NCBI GenBank assembly: GCA_949130485.1
Contig: OX422202.1
Span: 4,433,292 to 4,497,291 of the forward strand
From: Agelas oroides
Lineage: Eukaryota > Porifera > Demospongiae > Agelasida > Agelasidae
Direction of reading: 5' to 3'
DNA length: 64,000 nt
In this document: positions 54,010 through 64,000 of the stretch, one piece after another
How the letters are laid out: the number at the start of each line of letters is the position of its first letter
Position numbering within the stretch: position 1 is the first letter of the stretch
The notes under the pieces: model-generated
What the model was told of the DNA's origin: nothing
The model's database searches: none
Seen by the model: the letters and a program-made list of their open reading frames with translations, nothing else
Position numbers and translations under genes: made by a program

Positions 54010-54830
54010 AACATATGTATTGCGTGGGCGAGCAAGCTGACCAATCAGGTGAACTTTTTGATAAGAGCTGCGGTACTGTAGGAGTCTGGGGTCAGGCACG
54101 TGCGCTGTGCATTACGTAATGAGTGTATGTATAAAGAGGGAAAGTTGGTGTGTCCGAAACACAGAAAAGCAGGGTGAGGGCGAAATTTATGTAAAGCTAG
54201 TCTAAAACGCCCCTGCAAAGTGATAGCCTGATAGTTGAGGTAGAAATATGGGGTCTGTGCCTGCCAGTGGCACACATGTATGTACAATGATTACATGTGT
54301 GCCACTGGCAGGCTACATACTCTTGATGACACCCCAGCTTGAAGTGCTCAAGCATCTTGGCCATGCAAACTTCGATGGCAACAGGTCAGCAGAATTGGAG
54401 TGATTTTTCTATTTATCCCTGTTTGGGGTGATGTTTGGATGAAGTATGGCCTTAGTTTAGATCAGAAGCTACATGGAGCTACCAAATTGTTTATCAACAG
54501 TGCAGAGTTTGTTGGGATTGCCATTTTCTCCCCAAGGAGCAGGAATAACTCCATGGTGGGTGTCATTAACTTTATGCCTTGGCTGATGATCACGTAAGCC
54601 AGACCAAACCAACCACAGCAGATTGTGTTCAGTGTCATGCACAGGGAAGGGTCAGGTGGCTTCTCAGAGGGTTTGTGTGTTTGTGTGTTTGTGGAATGCA
54701 CTCAGAGGAGAAGGTGATTGCTTGCTTTTGAAAGAGAACTCAAGTTTAAAATTGGTACCTGCTTATAACTCTTTAGTCTGCTGACACAAGCCAAACACCT
54801 AATTAGGCTTACTCCAGATTTTTAATCAGT
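54010..54830. other. No gene seen; one strong hairpin
   Basis: A perfect 22-bp inverted repeat (GCCTGCCAGTGGCACACATG..) lies at 54259-54280 and 54292-54313 with an 11-base loop. The rest is unique-looking. Confidence 0.5.
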
Positions 54831-54839
54831 AATGTAATG

Positions 54840-55233
54840 TAGTCTTGCAGGCCCGACCCACTTCCGCAAAAGAAGGGAAGGGTCTGGTGAACTGCGTATA
54901 CAAGCCATGTCCCACTGGAATGCAATTAGCTGGATGATGTAACCAGATACCAAACAATGCACTCTTGAATTTACCTGTTGCAGAGTAAGCACGCTCCCCG
55001 AGAAGTATAGTCAAAGTGTTTTTACAGCTTCTGCAGTAGTGGAAAAGATGCCCTAGCTCTCTTTCACCATTTTCAAGACTGCTATTGCTACTCAAACAGT
55101 CATGTAATGCGTCATGTGAAAAAATATTGCAATGTGATTGTACCGCACTGTACAGTGTGGCAGGACACGGCTTGTATATGCAGTTCACCAGACCCTTCCC
55201 TTTTTGCGGAAATCGGTCTGGCTTGTGAGACTA
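54840..55233. mobile_element. MITE, family B, second copy
   Basis: The ends are TAGTCTTGCAGGCCCGACCC and, inverted, TAGTCTCACAAGCCAGACC. The interior matches 34921-35229 in reverse complement, with an extra segment near 54905-54975. Flanks AATGTAAT/AATATAAT agree at 7 of 8 positions. Open frames inside are incidental. Confidence 0.8.
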
Positions 55234-55239
55234 AATATA

Positions 55240-56335
55240 ATGCAGGAACAAGTAAAAGTACTTCAATTGTGCTGCTAAAAACTTGCGATTCTTCAACACA
55301 AAGCATTTATTCATCCTTCCATCTAAAATTACAAAGCTTCAGCACAAGGATTCTGGCTTTTGTCACAAGACCCTTTCTCTGTTGGTTGGATTTGGGCACG
55401 AGACTGTTAGACAACAAAATTAAGTAGCTGAGTGATTTACAGCCATCTGTCTGATTGGCCACACTCAACACACGAAAGCTCATCAAGTCACCAGACCCTT
55501 ATCTGTGAACAGGAGGGAGACATGACGTCACATCATAGTGGCAATTAATGTGCTGTGATGACATTCCAAAAGGGCAAGAATTGTGAATTAGTGCTACAAA
55601 CAAGAATGGTTCTATGAATGAAGTCATGATGAGTGCATTCTGTTTTCAACTGTGATGAAGCCATCTGACAGGCTAGACCTGTACATTGCTAGTTTAATGG
55701 TCGGTTGTTGATGAGAAGCAATTTTGACTAGCCAGGCAGCTTCAGTTTTGTTGAAAAATCCATGCGCCCACATTGACTTCGTCCATAGAGCACTAGTTGT
55801 AGCTTGTATTCATCGGGTTGTTGCTCTTAGAATATCGTACAGCACATTGTCAATGTCACATGATCACCATGGGCCAGTGCGTATTATGTCATTGCTGAAT
55901 GCTAGGAATTTTCATTCTCATTAATCCATTGTGATGTTTACTATTCCCATTGTTCTCTTTAGATGCAAAACACAAAGATCCAAGTTTCCGAGACTGTCAC
56001 AGATCTCTACCAAACTTTCAGACACAGTAGCACTTTGCTTGTATCAATGTTCTCATCTTCAGCTAGAAATGCATCTAAAATTTTGCATGATTTCATTTCA
56101 GTGAATCTTGTGTATAGTTTACTTTATCAGAGAGTTTAGTACTTTTCTTCTACATTGGTTTTGATTTCCATTTGTTTTATAGCTTGCATGAAGACTTCAT
56201 TCTGCAAAGCCAACCTATACATATTGGCATGCGTAGCCTGTAACACTGCCAGTGCCAGCATGGGTTCAGTTCGGCGCACGAATGCGCACATCAGCATTTC
56301 TGTCACGTGGTAATCATGTGCCTTCTGTCCTCAGA
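55240..56335. other. No gene seen
   Basis: Unique-looking sequence; no exon is supported. Confidence 0.35.
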
Positions 56336-56347
56336 GTCTAGTCGGTG

Positions 56348-56674
56348 ATAGTCTCGTGACCAGCCGGATATACCTACGGAAAGTCCGTCTGGTAAGGTAA
56401 GGCTGGATTCCTGGGCTTTTCTAATTTCGACGGAGTTATTTGAACGTGCCAATCAAATTGTAGCATGTCCAATTACTCCAGCGGCCCACTAGCGCACTAG
56501 CGCTTGTGCGGATGCTAATTGGTGATAATTGAAGCCATTTAGAGGCGAGAACTTCCATATATGGTCAGCGCCAGCCGCATTCAAACCCTGCTGACGTGTG
56601 CAAAAGCCCAAGAAATGCGCCTTATCTTACCAGACGGATTTTCCGTAGGTTATATCCGGCTGGGCACGAGACTA
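56348..56674. mobile_element. MITE, family C (TAGTCTCGTGACCAGCC ends), 8-bp TSD
   Basis: The ends TAGTCTCGTGACCAGCCGGA and, inverted, TAGTCTCGTGCCCAGCCGGA run on through TCCGTCTGGTAAG. The exact duplication AGTCGGTG lies at 56340-56347 and 56675-56682. The interior has no gene. Confidence 0.9.
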
Positions 56675-56688
56675 AGTCGGTGAACAAA

Positions 56689-56756
56689 TAGTCTCGTGCC
56701 CAGCCGGAAATAACCTACGGAAAATCCGTAGGTATATCCGGCTGGTCACGAGACTA
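56689..56756. mobile_element. 68-bp minimal family C element: two termini back to back
   Basis: TAGTCTCGTGCCCAGCCGGA meets its inverted partner with only ACGGAAAATCCGT at the centre, so the element consists of the two terminal repeats and nothing else. It sits 15 bases after the full-size copy and just past its target duplication. Flanks share GTGAA only. Confidence 0.85.
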
Positions 56757-56759
56757 GTG

Positions 56760-58805
56760 AATCCCTCGGCCTCTGCGTGCGCGAGACTACGCGTAACCCC
56801 ACCCATCTGCGCATGCGCAGTTTGTTTGCGCACCCAAGCTGTGCGTCAGATAGAATTTGCCTGATGAGCCGTACAGATGGATGTCGATCAGCGAGTCTCA
56901 GTGTGGGCTCCTCATTCCGTAGAGGGCTATCAGATGGGTGTTATTGTGGATGTTGGAGCGGATACACTCAGTGTGGAGCCTTTGGAAGCTTCTGGACTGG
57001 TCAGTATGAATAATGTGTCAGTTTACTTTAATAGCCGAACGTTTTGATTCGGACAGCATCCATTTGGTATCAGTTGGAATATACGGCATCTTGACTGATA
57101 ATTTACACATATAGGCGCTACCTGCCCAATCCCTATCCTAAAATCCAGTCAAGGTAATTTCTACGGTCACCTACCCAATCCCTATCCTAAAATCCAGTCA
57201 AGGTAATTCCTGCGGCATTGTGCTGGCCAGCCTAGCTAATGTTGCCCTAGCCTTGTACCCAGGCTGCATGAGAGGAGGGAGATGGCCTGGTATCAACTGC
57301 TTGTGCATACACGATCTTTCCCAGAAAAGCCTGGGAATCCGTTTACGTTTAGAAATTGTCTGTAAAACCAATATGTATATGTTCGATATATTTCCATGTC
57401 ATGGAAAGATGCAGCCGTTTGCCAGTTGAATCACCTTCAACTCCATGGATAGTCGCTGTGTATACGAAGGTGAAGATGCTTTCTTGCAGCTACCAACTAG
57501 TTACTAGGTGCTGTCATTTGCGTGCTTGACTGTAAACAAAGCGAGTTGGGTATAGAGTGGGGTAGCTACGCTGTTGTCTTGTTAGTCTCGTACCACTTAC
57601 GATTGCCAAATTTATCAGCCTGAGTGAGCGTTGTTTTGTTGTAGGTCGGGCCACAAGACTAGTTTCAATCTGACCACGAGAGTAATTTTACTTGGTCTTG
57701 GAATGAGGCTGACGTTTCTACTCTTGCAAACTCATTCCCAGGCCTTCCCCTACTTCCAGTTTGTTGCTTGCAGTATGTGAAGCAAATAATGGCTTCTTAC
57801 CCAGGCCCTGTTTTACAAGTGCTTAGGTACAATAGCCTCATTCCTCGCCTTCACTGCCCCCAGTATTTGCCAGCATGTAGTATGCCAATATGGAAATACT
57901 TGGGTCGACAAACCTGGGAACAAGGCCAGGCTAGCAAAGCAAGCGATCATAAAACGGTGGTAGGGAGAGTTCTGGGATGCATAGAAACAAAAACCCAGCA
58001 ACATGCTAATCTTTCTAGGACTATGTCAGCTAAGAGGTCTCATTTCCATTTCCGTTTTGGTTTCCAGTTTACATTTTCAGTTTCCATGTGACTTCCATTT
58101 CCTACTTTTCTGTATGCCCTGGTAGCATGAAGGTAATGCTATGGAATTGGCCCCCTATACACAAACACAGGACAGTATATACGCAAATGAGGAGATAAGT
58201 AATGAATAAATTAAGAATCAAAATAATAGTTGTGAAGTTGAGGTAGAAGAGGCAACATAATAAGGTGAAGAAAAGGGAGGATTTGTAATTGTACTTCAAC
58301 CAGATCTCATGTACTCACTCTTTGCTGTAAACCCTCCTGTATAAATGCCTTAAGGTATTTTTTTTTGGTATGAGTCAAAAGGGATGCGGTCAAGATGGTT
58401 TATGTTATAATTATTTGTATTTTGCTACAATGTGTTCCACAGTGATGACAGGTGGCATCCCCCTAAGTTCTAGACCATTGTTTGTAGGCAGCTAGAGGTA
58501 ACATTCTTTCCCTCGTATAAGCTTGCCTGTGCTTTCCAAGTCTAACTGCACTCTAAGATGTTCATTGAGCCTATAGTTTAATGTTGTTTTGGCTCTTACA
58601 GTGTAGTGCTACTGAGCTATAATTATAAAAGTAGTGCTTCTTAGCTATAATTATAAGAGCTTTTTTGAGTGTAGTGCTACAGCAAATTTCTGCACTTTTG
58701 CTACATACTTTGATAAGTGTTCAGCTTGGTAGCTGTGGTGAAGCCATACTTATGCTGATGTTTACCCAATTGTGGTTTTAGAATTGTACTGTGTTGCCAA
58801 AGGAA
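56760..58805. other. No gene recognised; scattered fragments of TAGCCTCG-type ends
   Basis: Family A-like pieces lie at about 57246 (TAGCCTTGTACCCAGGCTG) and 57735-57945 (TCATTCCCAGGCCTTCCC with an inverted CCTGGGAACAAGGCC). A short direct repeat (CCTACCCAATCCCTATCCTA) occurs at 57119 and 57171. No exon is supported. Confidence 0.45.
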
Positions 58806-58810
58806 CTGGA

Positions 58811-59457
58811 AATTAGTATGCCACAAACTTGCCTGTATAACATTTCCTACGAAAAGCTACTGAATTTTTGCAGCAACCAGTCACTACAGAGGAATTCGGC
58901 TATAGTTCATAACACTAACAGTACATAGTCAAGTGACAGTAGCCGGCTACTCGCTGAAGTATGAGTACAAACTGCTACATCAGTTTACTACAACCGTAGG
59001 AGGAACTACGTACTATTTATGGGTTGATTGGAGCCAGAGTATCTCACTGCAGGGCTACATGAAGTGCTTTTGGTCACATCTCAGACTAGAACAGAACGGC
59101 AGTGGCTGAAAGGCTACTGGATACTTGCAAACCGGGTGCCCCATAACTTCGCCAAAAAAAGCTATGGCAAACTGTTTTTTTCAAAAAACCCTTTGTGTGG
59201 CCCTGCAGTGATGTCGTACAAATAGATAAAACTCTGGTATACAGCATTCTGTGTGCAACAATGCGAGCAAACTGACATAGCAGTTTGTACTCATACTCCA
59301 CCAAACAACCACCTACTGTCACTCAACTGTGTACGGTACTGAAGTTAGTGTTATGCCGAACTATAGCCGAATACCCCCTGTAGCAACTGGTTGTTGTAAA
59401 AATCTTGTAGTTTTTTTGTAGGAAATGTTATACAGGCAAGTTTGGGACTTACTAATT
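58811..59457. mobile_element. Foldback element with about 280-bp arms
   Basis: AATTAGTATGCCACAAACTT and TTGCCTGTATAACATTTCCT on the left return inverted at about 59415-59457. Inner blocks such as ACTATAGCCGAAT and GCAGTTTGTACTCATACT pair across the centre near 59115. A short plus-strand frame in the middle has no known motif. Confidence 0.8.
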
Positions 59458-59540
59458 TATTCATGACCATGTACTCCTAACCATAAGTTATAGCGAGGTA
59501 AAAGCCATGAGGGAGGAGCTGTGCTAGCTTCAAAGTAGAG

Positions 59541-60140
59541 AAGTCACAAAAACGTTTCTGAATGAAAACAAGCGCATGTAGGGATGGAACCCTCACAAAT
59601 CAAAAAAATATTTTGGGAATGACATCACAGTACTTTCACACCATCCCTACATCTTGTGCCATTTCGCCAACTATGCCTTGTGTTTGTTGTTTGTGTGGAT
59701 AGGAGGGTTGTGGAAGGCAGTGGGTGGGTATTGCTGCATGGGCGTGTAGTGCATGTTGATGTGCATGGAAAAGTCATGTTACAACTTAAGTGGTACTGAA
59801 CATGGCAGATGTAGTCTGTCTCGTATGCAGAAGCTGTGGAGTGAATAAGCAGTGCTGAGTCTGTGGGGTGTCAGTTATGTTGTAAACTTTTGTTGCTGCT
59901 GAACATGGCACTATCGGTTGTCTTGTATGCAGAAGGCTGTGGAGTGAACAGTGCTGAGTACCTTGTTGGTGTGTAGTTACACATTCATTTAGTGGGTGTG
60001 AATAGGCCAATGTGCATGTAACAGTGTTGCAGTGTGCATAGTTGGCTAATGTAGGGATGGTGTGGTGTCAGTTAGGTTGGTTTATGAGGGTTCCATCCCT
60101 ACATGCGCTTGTTTTTGTTCAGAGACCTTTTTTGTGACTT
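59541..60140. mobile_element. TIR element with about 60-bp ends and internal tandem duplication
   Basis: AAGTCACAAAAA followed by AAAACAAGCGCATGTAGGGA and TGGAACCCTCA on the left is matched inverted on the right. GTAGGGATGG also recurs inward of each end. Between 59795 and 59965 a block of about 105 bases (GAACATGGCA...GTATGCAGAAG...GTGGAGTGAA) is present twice. Non-coding. Confidence 0.8.
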
Positions 60141-60149
60141 ATTTCTGTT

Positions 60150-61590
60150 ACTTTTTTAGGAATGGTAAGAAAGAGAGAAGAGAGGTAGAAGGGGAGGCCA
60201 AGGGGAATTAAGGTGCATGGTCTGTAAAGTATGAAAGTATAGAACTTTGTTGTTCACCAAGGTAAATTCTAACGCTTTCAAGTGAACCATCAAACTTCTA
60301 TACAGAAGTAGGAACTGCTGCCCTAGCTAACTATATACACGTGCTGAGTCCTCATGTTTTCATGTACAACAGCCCTAGTAATACATACATGATACTTCTC
60401 CTGGAAAGACCCTCTCTATGTTTTGCATTATACCACCTGACTTTGGCTGTTGCAGTCTTCACGTTCTGTTAGCTGCTGCCTTCTTATCACGGTAAACTAT
60501 CTAAGCACGTGCTCAGTTAAACTTCCGGCTGGGGCTAGGACGTACATGTAGTTGCTATGAATAATAGGAATAACATTTGTAATCTAACAAAATGGCGTAT
60601 AGCAGCAAGCAAAAGCGTGGGGTTACCTGGGAATCGCCAGCTAGTTTGAGTTCTTTCTTTTAGAACGAGAGGTAATGAGAGTGCAATACCCAGTAATTTG
60701 TGCTGTTCTTTCACATTTGAATTGTGGTAACAGTTTCAGCTGTTGTCGTGCTATCGTGGTGGAAGGTAGGGGAAAGAAGTCAGGAGATAGACGATTTGCC
60801 CGTTTTAGTGACTTGCCAGTCTGGTACTTTAGCGATGCTTTCCAGCAAAGTTAACAGTCCTGTTACTCATGAAAGCACTCGATTATGACTGATATGACTC
60901 ACAGAAGCCTTTAACTAATCTAACGCAGATATTTCGAGCGTGTCATTTGTGCACTTTTAATATGGACGGCATTTTTTTTACGGGGTCATCCCTATATATA
61001 TGGTGTACTACCGTATGCCATGATTCATGCCATTACAGCATTGATGTTTTTTCTATTCATGGTGAGTATGGTTTAACTGGTGCAAGGAACCTTGTTGGTA
61101 GGTCTGAGGAAATTTTTTCCTAAAAAGCCCTCTCACTATTCTATTCCCTCATTCCTAAATATTTCACCCACTATTCTTCCAGGGGCACAACATTCTCAAC
61201 ATTTCCCTTATTATTGTTTTCAAGTTTTGCATGTCCACTTATAACAATTAAAATTTAAAACACACAATATTGCTATTTTAGCGACTGTTGTGAAGTAACA
61301 TCAAAGAAACCTCTAAATAGACGTCTAGTCCTGTAGAGTCGACTCCTGGCTTGCTCCAAAGGATGGTTGAAGGATGGAAGATGCAAGAAGGCCCCTTCTT
61401 CTTCTGCAAATGGTGCCTGTATTAATAACACTTGGCATAGTACAGTTACCCAGATAGTGAGGGATTCATTTCTAAACTCACGCAAGCACTGATGTAGGGA
61501 GGGGTTGTTTGAGAGTTTTGTAGGTTGGTGGCACTTTTTTCCTACTGGCAGGTTTGCTTTACCTGACTTGGTAATGATACGTAGTTCCGA
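60150..61590. other. No gene seen
   Basis: AT-rich unique-looking sequence; no exon is supported. Confidence 0.35.
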
Positions 61591-61595
61591 CAGCT

Positions 61596-61696
61596 ATGGT
61601 GAAGAACGATGCTGATGTACCCTGCTCTGATTGCTTAGCCTGCCCCTGTGATGCTCGTGATGACTCAGATGCCTCTGGCATTTTTGTGCATGGTGT
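61596..61696 (+). CDS. Possible first exon, Cys-rich peptide
   Basis: ATG at 61596 opens MVKNDADVPCSDCLACPCDA, then RDDSDASGIFVHG, ending at a good donor GGT/GTAAGTATG. CxxCxxCxC could bind metal, but no family is recognised. It may belong with the frame at 62021. Confidence 0.3.
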
Positions 61697-62020
61697 AAGT
61701 ATGCGATATTCCCATATAACCTATCTTTTGTTCCTAAATTATTCCCAGCATAAATTCCACAGGCATGTTTTGTTGTTGAGCAAACGTTTTAAGTATTAGG
61801 TACACCATGGCACTTAACAATTTGCTCTTGGATTCACAAATCCTTTATCAATTCTAAACCACATCCCAAGAGACTTGCTGAACTGGAGTTTAGTGCTGCA
61901 GATTCTCCTTAGCTATGTTATTTGACCGCGCAGTGGTTCATTGATTTGCTAGCTAGCTAGTGATGGTTGCCATGCCAAAACTTGTGACTGTTTAGATACT
62001 GCATGGTGTCAAGGTATTGA

Positions 62021-62231
62021 ATGTGGGACTGTAACCTCATTGATAGGAGTGTTGTGGACCTTGTGAAGAGAAGGTCACCGGTAAATCAAAGGGAATTTAT
62101 GGATGCTAGAAGCATCTCTCTGTGGCTTACTGCTTCTGTTCGAGATGGGAGCCTAGAAAGAGAATCTTTTTGTCATTGTAACTGGCAGTTGGTGATGCGT
62201 TGGAATTCTACCCCTGTTGATTTGTACGATA
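62021..62231 (+). CDS. Possible exon interrupted by a MITE
   Basis: The frame reads CNLIDRSVVDLVKRRSPVNQ, REFMDARSISLWLTASVRDG and SLERESFCHCNW, with protein-like composition, up to a TA target site where the MITE at 62232 is inserted. After the MITE a frame continues with LLSLQSLIQDALGILRSTSV to a stop at 62706. Family unknown. Confidence 0.33.
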
Positions 62232-62613
62232 CCATAATCTCGAAAATATGCTCATGGGTGATGAACTTAAGTGGGTCCTCAAGGAGGGGGGTGAGTGTAT
62301 TTTCGAGAGTTGTGATATTTCTCTCAAAAATACGCCCACCTTATGTGAGCTCACACGCAGTTAGTCTAGCACAATTTATGTATGCATGCAGTGATTCTTC
62401 GATCCCATGTGCTTGTTTATGCAATAACAGCAAATGGTGTCTGCTGTCATTAATTTTGTTAGTCCCTCCTCTTGCACAGTGCTGCTTCTTCCTTGCTTCT
62501 TGAGAGTGTGTACTGTGGCATAGATAGGTGGGGTGAACTTTCCAGAGAGAAAGCACCCTTTGCAACAACTTCATTCAAAAAAGGGGGGCGGGCCTCTATT
62601 TTCGAGATTATGG
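62232..62613. mobile_element. TA-flanked MITE (mariner-like ends)
   Basis: CCATAATCTCGAAAATA at the left is exactly inverted at the right end, and TA flanks both sides (62230-62231, 62614-62615). An internal TATTTTCGAGAG copy lies near 62298. Non-coding. Confidence 0.85.
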
Positions 62614-63189
62614 TAATTATCCACATTGCTTCCTTACTACTTTCACTTCAATCCCTGATCCAAGATGCCCTGGGGATTCTTAGAAGCACAAGTGTAGAAA
62701 CTGGATAGAACTGAAGGCGCATACCCAACATTGGAAGGGGGGGGGCTAATAACCTGGGTATGAGGCTGGGAAGGCTGGCAAATATCCACTCAGATTGAAT
62801 GTCCATCGCTTCCTTGACCTATGTGTTGCTAATATACTGGAATGTATCATGATGTAATATTGTTACTGGTATAGTGCTTATGTTAACCTTTTTAGCATCT
62901 TGGGGTGTAATTTTGATTTTGCAACATTTTGTCCCAAGGGACCTTCTTCAGGCAAATACATGTACACACAATAAGACGCACTCGAGCGAGTAATGTTTAT
63001 TCGCAAATGAATATTCAAGTGTTGGCATAACCGCTCAATCCTTGGCCCGAGTGACTGGTTGTTTGGGATTTAGACTACCATAACCCCCATGGGTGGTCCA
63101 TAGATGGGGATGGTAACTGGCATAATGACAAGTAACCATTTGCTCATGCACTTAACTCACCAAAGGGCCACTAAGCTTCCCGTGTTATT

Positions 63190-63365
63190 CCTGTCGTACT
63201 TGCTTCAGGTCATGTATATGAAATTTCAATACCTGACAGTTTCATGTATACCTGCTACAGGTCATGTATATGACATTTCAATACCTGACAGTTTCATGTA
63301 TACCTGCTACAGGTCATGTATATGACATTCAATACCTGACAGTTTCATGCATACCTGCTAAGGAT
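63190..63365. repeat. Tandem repeat, about 53 bp x 3
   Basis: Units containing GGTCATGTATATGACATTTC, AATACCTGACAGTTTCATG and TATACCTGCTACA repeat three times with a base lost in the third. Shorter TGACATTT-type words continue to about 63525. Confidence 0.9.
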
Positions 63366-63601
63366 ATGTACCTAACATTTCTAGGTATGATATCTGACAT
63401 TTATTGATAGTAGCTGACATTTTGTGGTAGGTAAGATACATGAAATTTGTTTTGGACTGTAGCTGACATTTTGCAGCATATACCTAGTAAGGTATCTGAC
63501 ATTGATTGTAGCTGGCATTTCATGGTATTGTTACCTGTTACTATTTTTCCTAGCAGAATTTTTTTGTAGCTACGTAATTGAATCCTCTTGTCTTTGGTTA
63601 G

Positions 63602-63813
63602 ACCAGTCTGATTCCGAGGCCTTCAATTATGGTGGTCATCCAGATAGAATGAATGGTGAGGGACTGTCCATGGCAATACCTGACAACCCTCCCATCTTAT
63701 TTGTTGATTGCGTTGAAGTGGTGTACACTACCAATGTTAAAATAATAAAGATTAGGAAATGTGGAGAACATACTGCTTTGGGTACATGTAGGTGGATTAT
63801 TGTCATTGTTTAA
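63602..63813 (+). CDS. Possible exon, unrecognised protein
   Basis: A good acceptor (CCTCTTGTCTTTGGTTAG) opens DQSDSEAFNYGGHPDRMNGE, GLSMAIPDNPPILFVD and a beta-rich CVEVVYTTNVKIIKIRKCGE segment to a stop at 63813. No family is recognised, and no partner exon is fixed. 63814-64000 shows nothing else. Confidence 0.3.
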
Positions 63814-64000
63814 CCCTGGAAATATTGTCATTGGATAGTTTGACTGACTTATGGACAGATAGGCAGAGTATAGGATGATAAATCCAGGGGGACCATTCTG
63901 CTCTGCTGTTCCAAGCGTTGCCACGGGGACCATGTACCATAATAAGCCCATGGGGTAAAGTATACCGTATAGTGCTACATTTTTTGCGGGTCTTTAATTT

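Overview
This is a eukaryotic window, most likely from a non-bilaterian marine animal. A demosponge is my best guess, but this is inference. Genes are split by introns with GT/AG sites, there is interstitial TTAGGG-type repeat, and LINE, Penelope-like, KDZ, pogo-like and hAT-like elements are packed together. There is no operon structure and I see no rRNA, tRNA or CRISPR array. Most of the sequence is transposable elements, foldback (palindromic) elements and tandem repeats, with a few host-like exons between them.

Layout. 0-3.3 kb: a foldback element with an 8-bp target duplication, nested inverted repeats carrying TGCGCATGCGCA motifs, a degenerate tandem repeat and a RecQ-like helicase fragment. 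3.4-4.6 kb: a TA-flanked element with two hAT-like elements inside it. 5-7.1 kb: a decayed gene of an unrecognised family with a Tudor-like tail. 10.5-13.1 kb: a large foldback whose arms each carry the same short exon pointing outward. 14.6 kb: Penelope-like relic. 15.4 kb: last exon of an SLC35F-like transporter. 18.7 kb: last two exons of a Gly/Tyr-rich hnRNP-like protein. 20.8-21.8 kb: LINE fragment. 23-24.4 kb: transposase-like relic. 27.3-27.9 kb: 22-bp minisatellite. 28.9-29.8 kb: a 932-bp palindrome. 32.4-35.2 kb: three further inverted-repeat elements, one pogo-like.

35.4-38.6 kb (minus): a multi-exon gene with a DUF927-like P-loop ATPase core and a Cys-cluster/RASET-type exon, now damaged. 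39-40 kb: LINE 3' fragment. 40.7-41.8 kb: TIR element with integrase and Ulp1-protease remnants. 42.0-46.3 kb (plus): a multi-exon KDZ-transposase/HMGXB3-like gene with SWIM finger, CxC clusters and a DDE-type core, well preserved but with a few lesions. 47-48 kb: ATT microsatellite and hairpins. 48.0-52.5 kb (minus): a nearly full-length CR1/L2-like LINE with a PHD-finger ORF1. 52.5-53.6 kb: about 240-bp satellite with telomere-like repeats. 53.7-54.0 kb: a second array of the 22-bp minisatellite in opposite orientation. 54.8-63.8 kb: more inverted-repeat elements and a few weak exon candidates.

Main point: seven inverted-repeat elements of otherwise different sequence all begin near TAG(T/C)CT and have exact 8-bp target duplications, so one hAT-like transposition machinery probably moved all of them. 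A second theme is that nearly every coding-like locus keeps good splice sites and reading frame but carries one or two single-base lesions. This fits young pseudogenes or uncorrected consensus errors. Function calls come from remembered family patterns, not searches.
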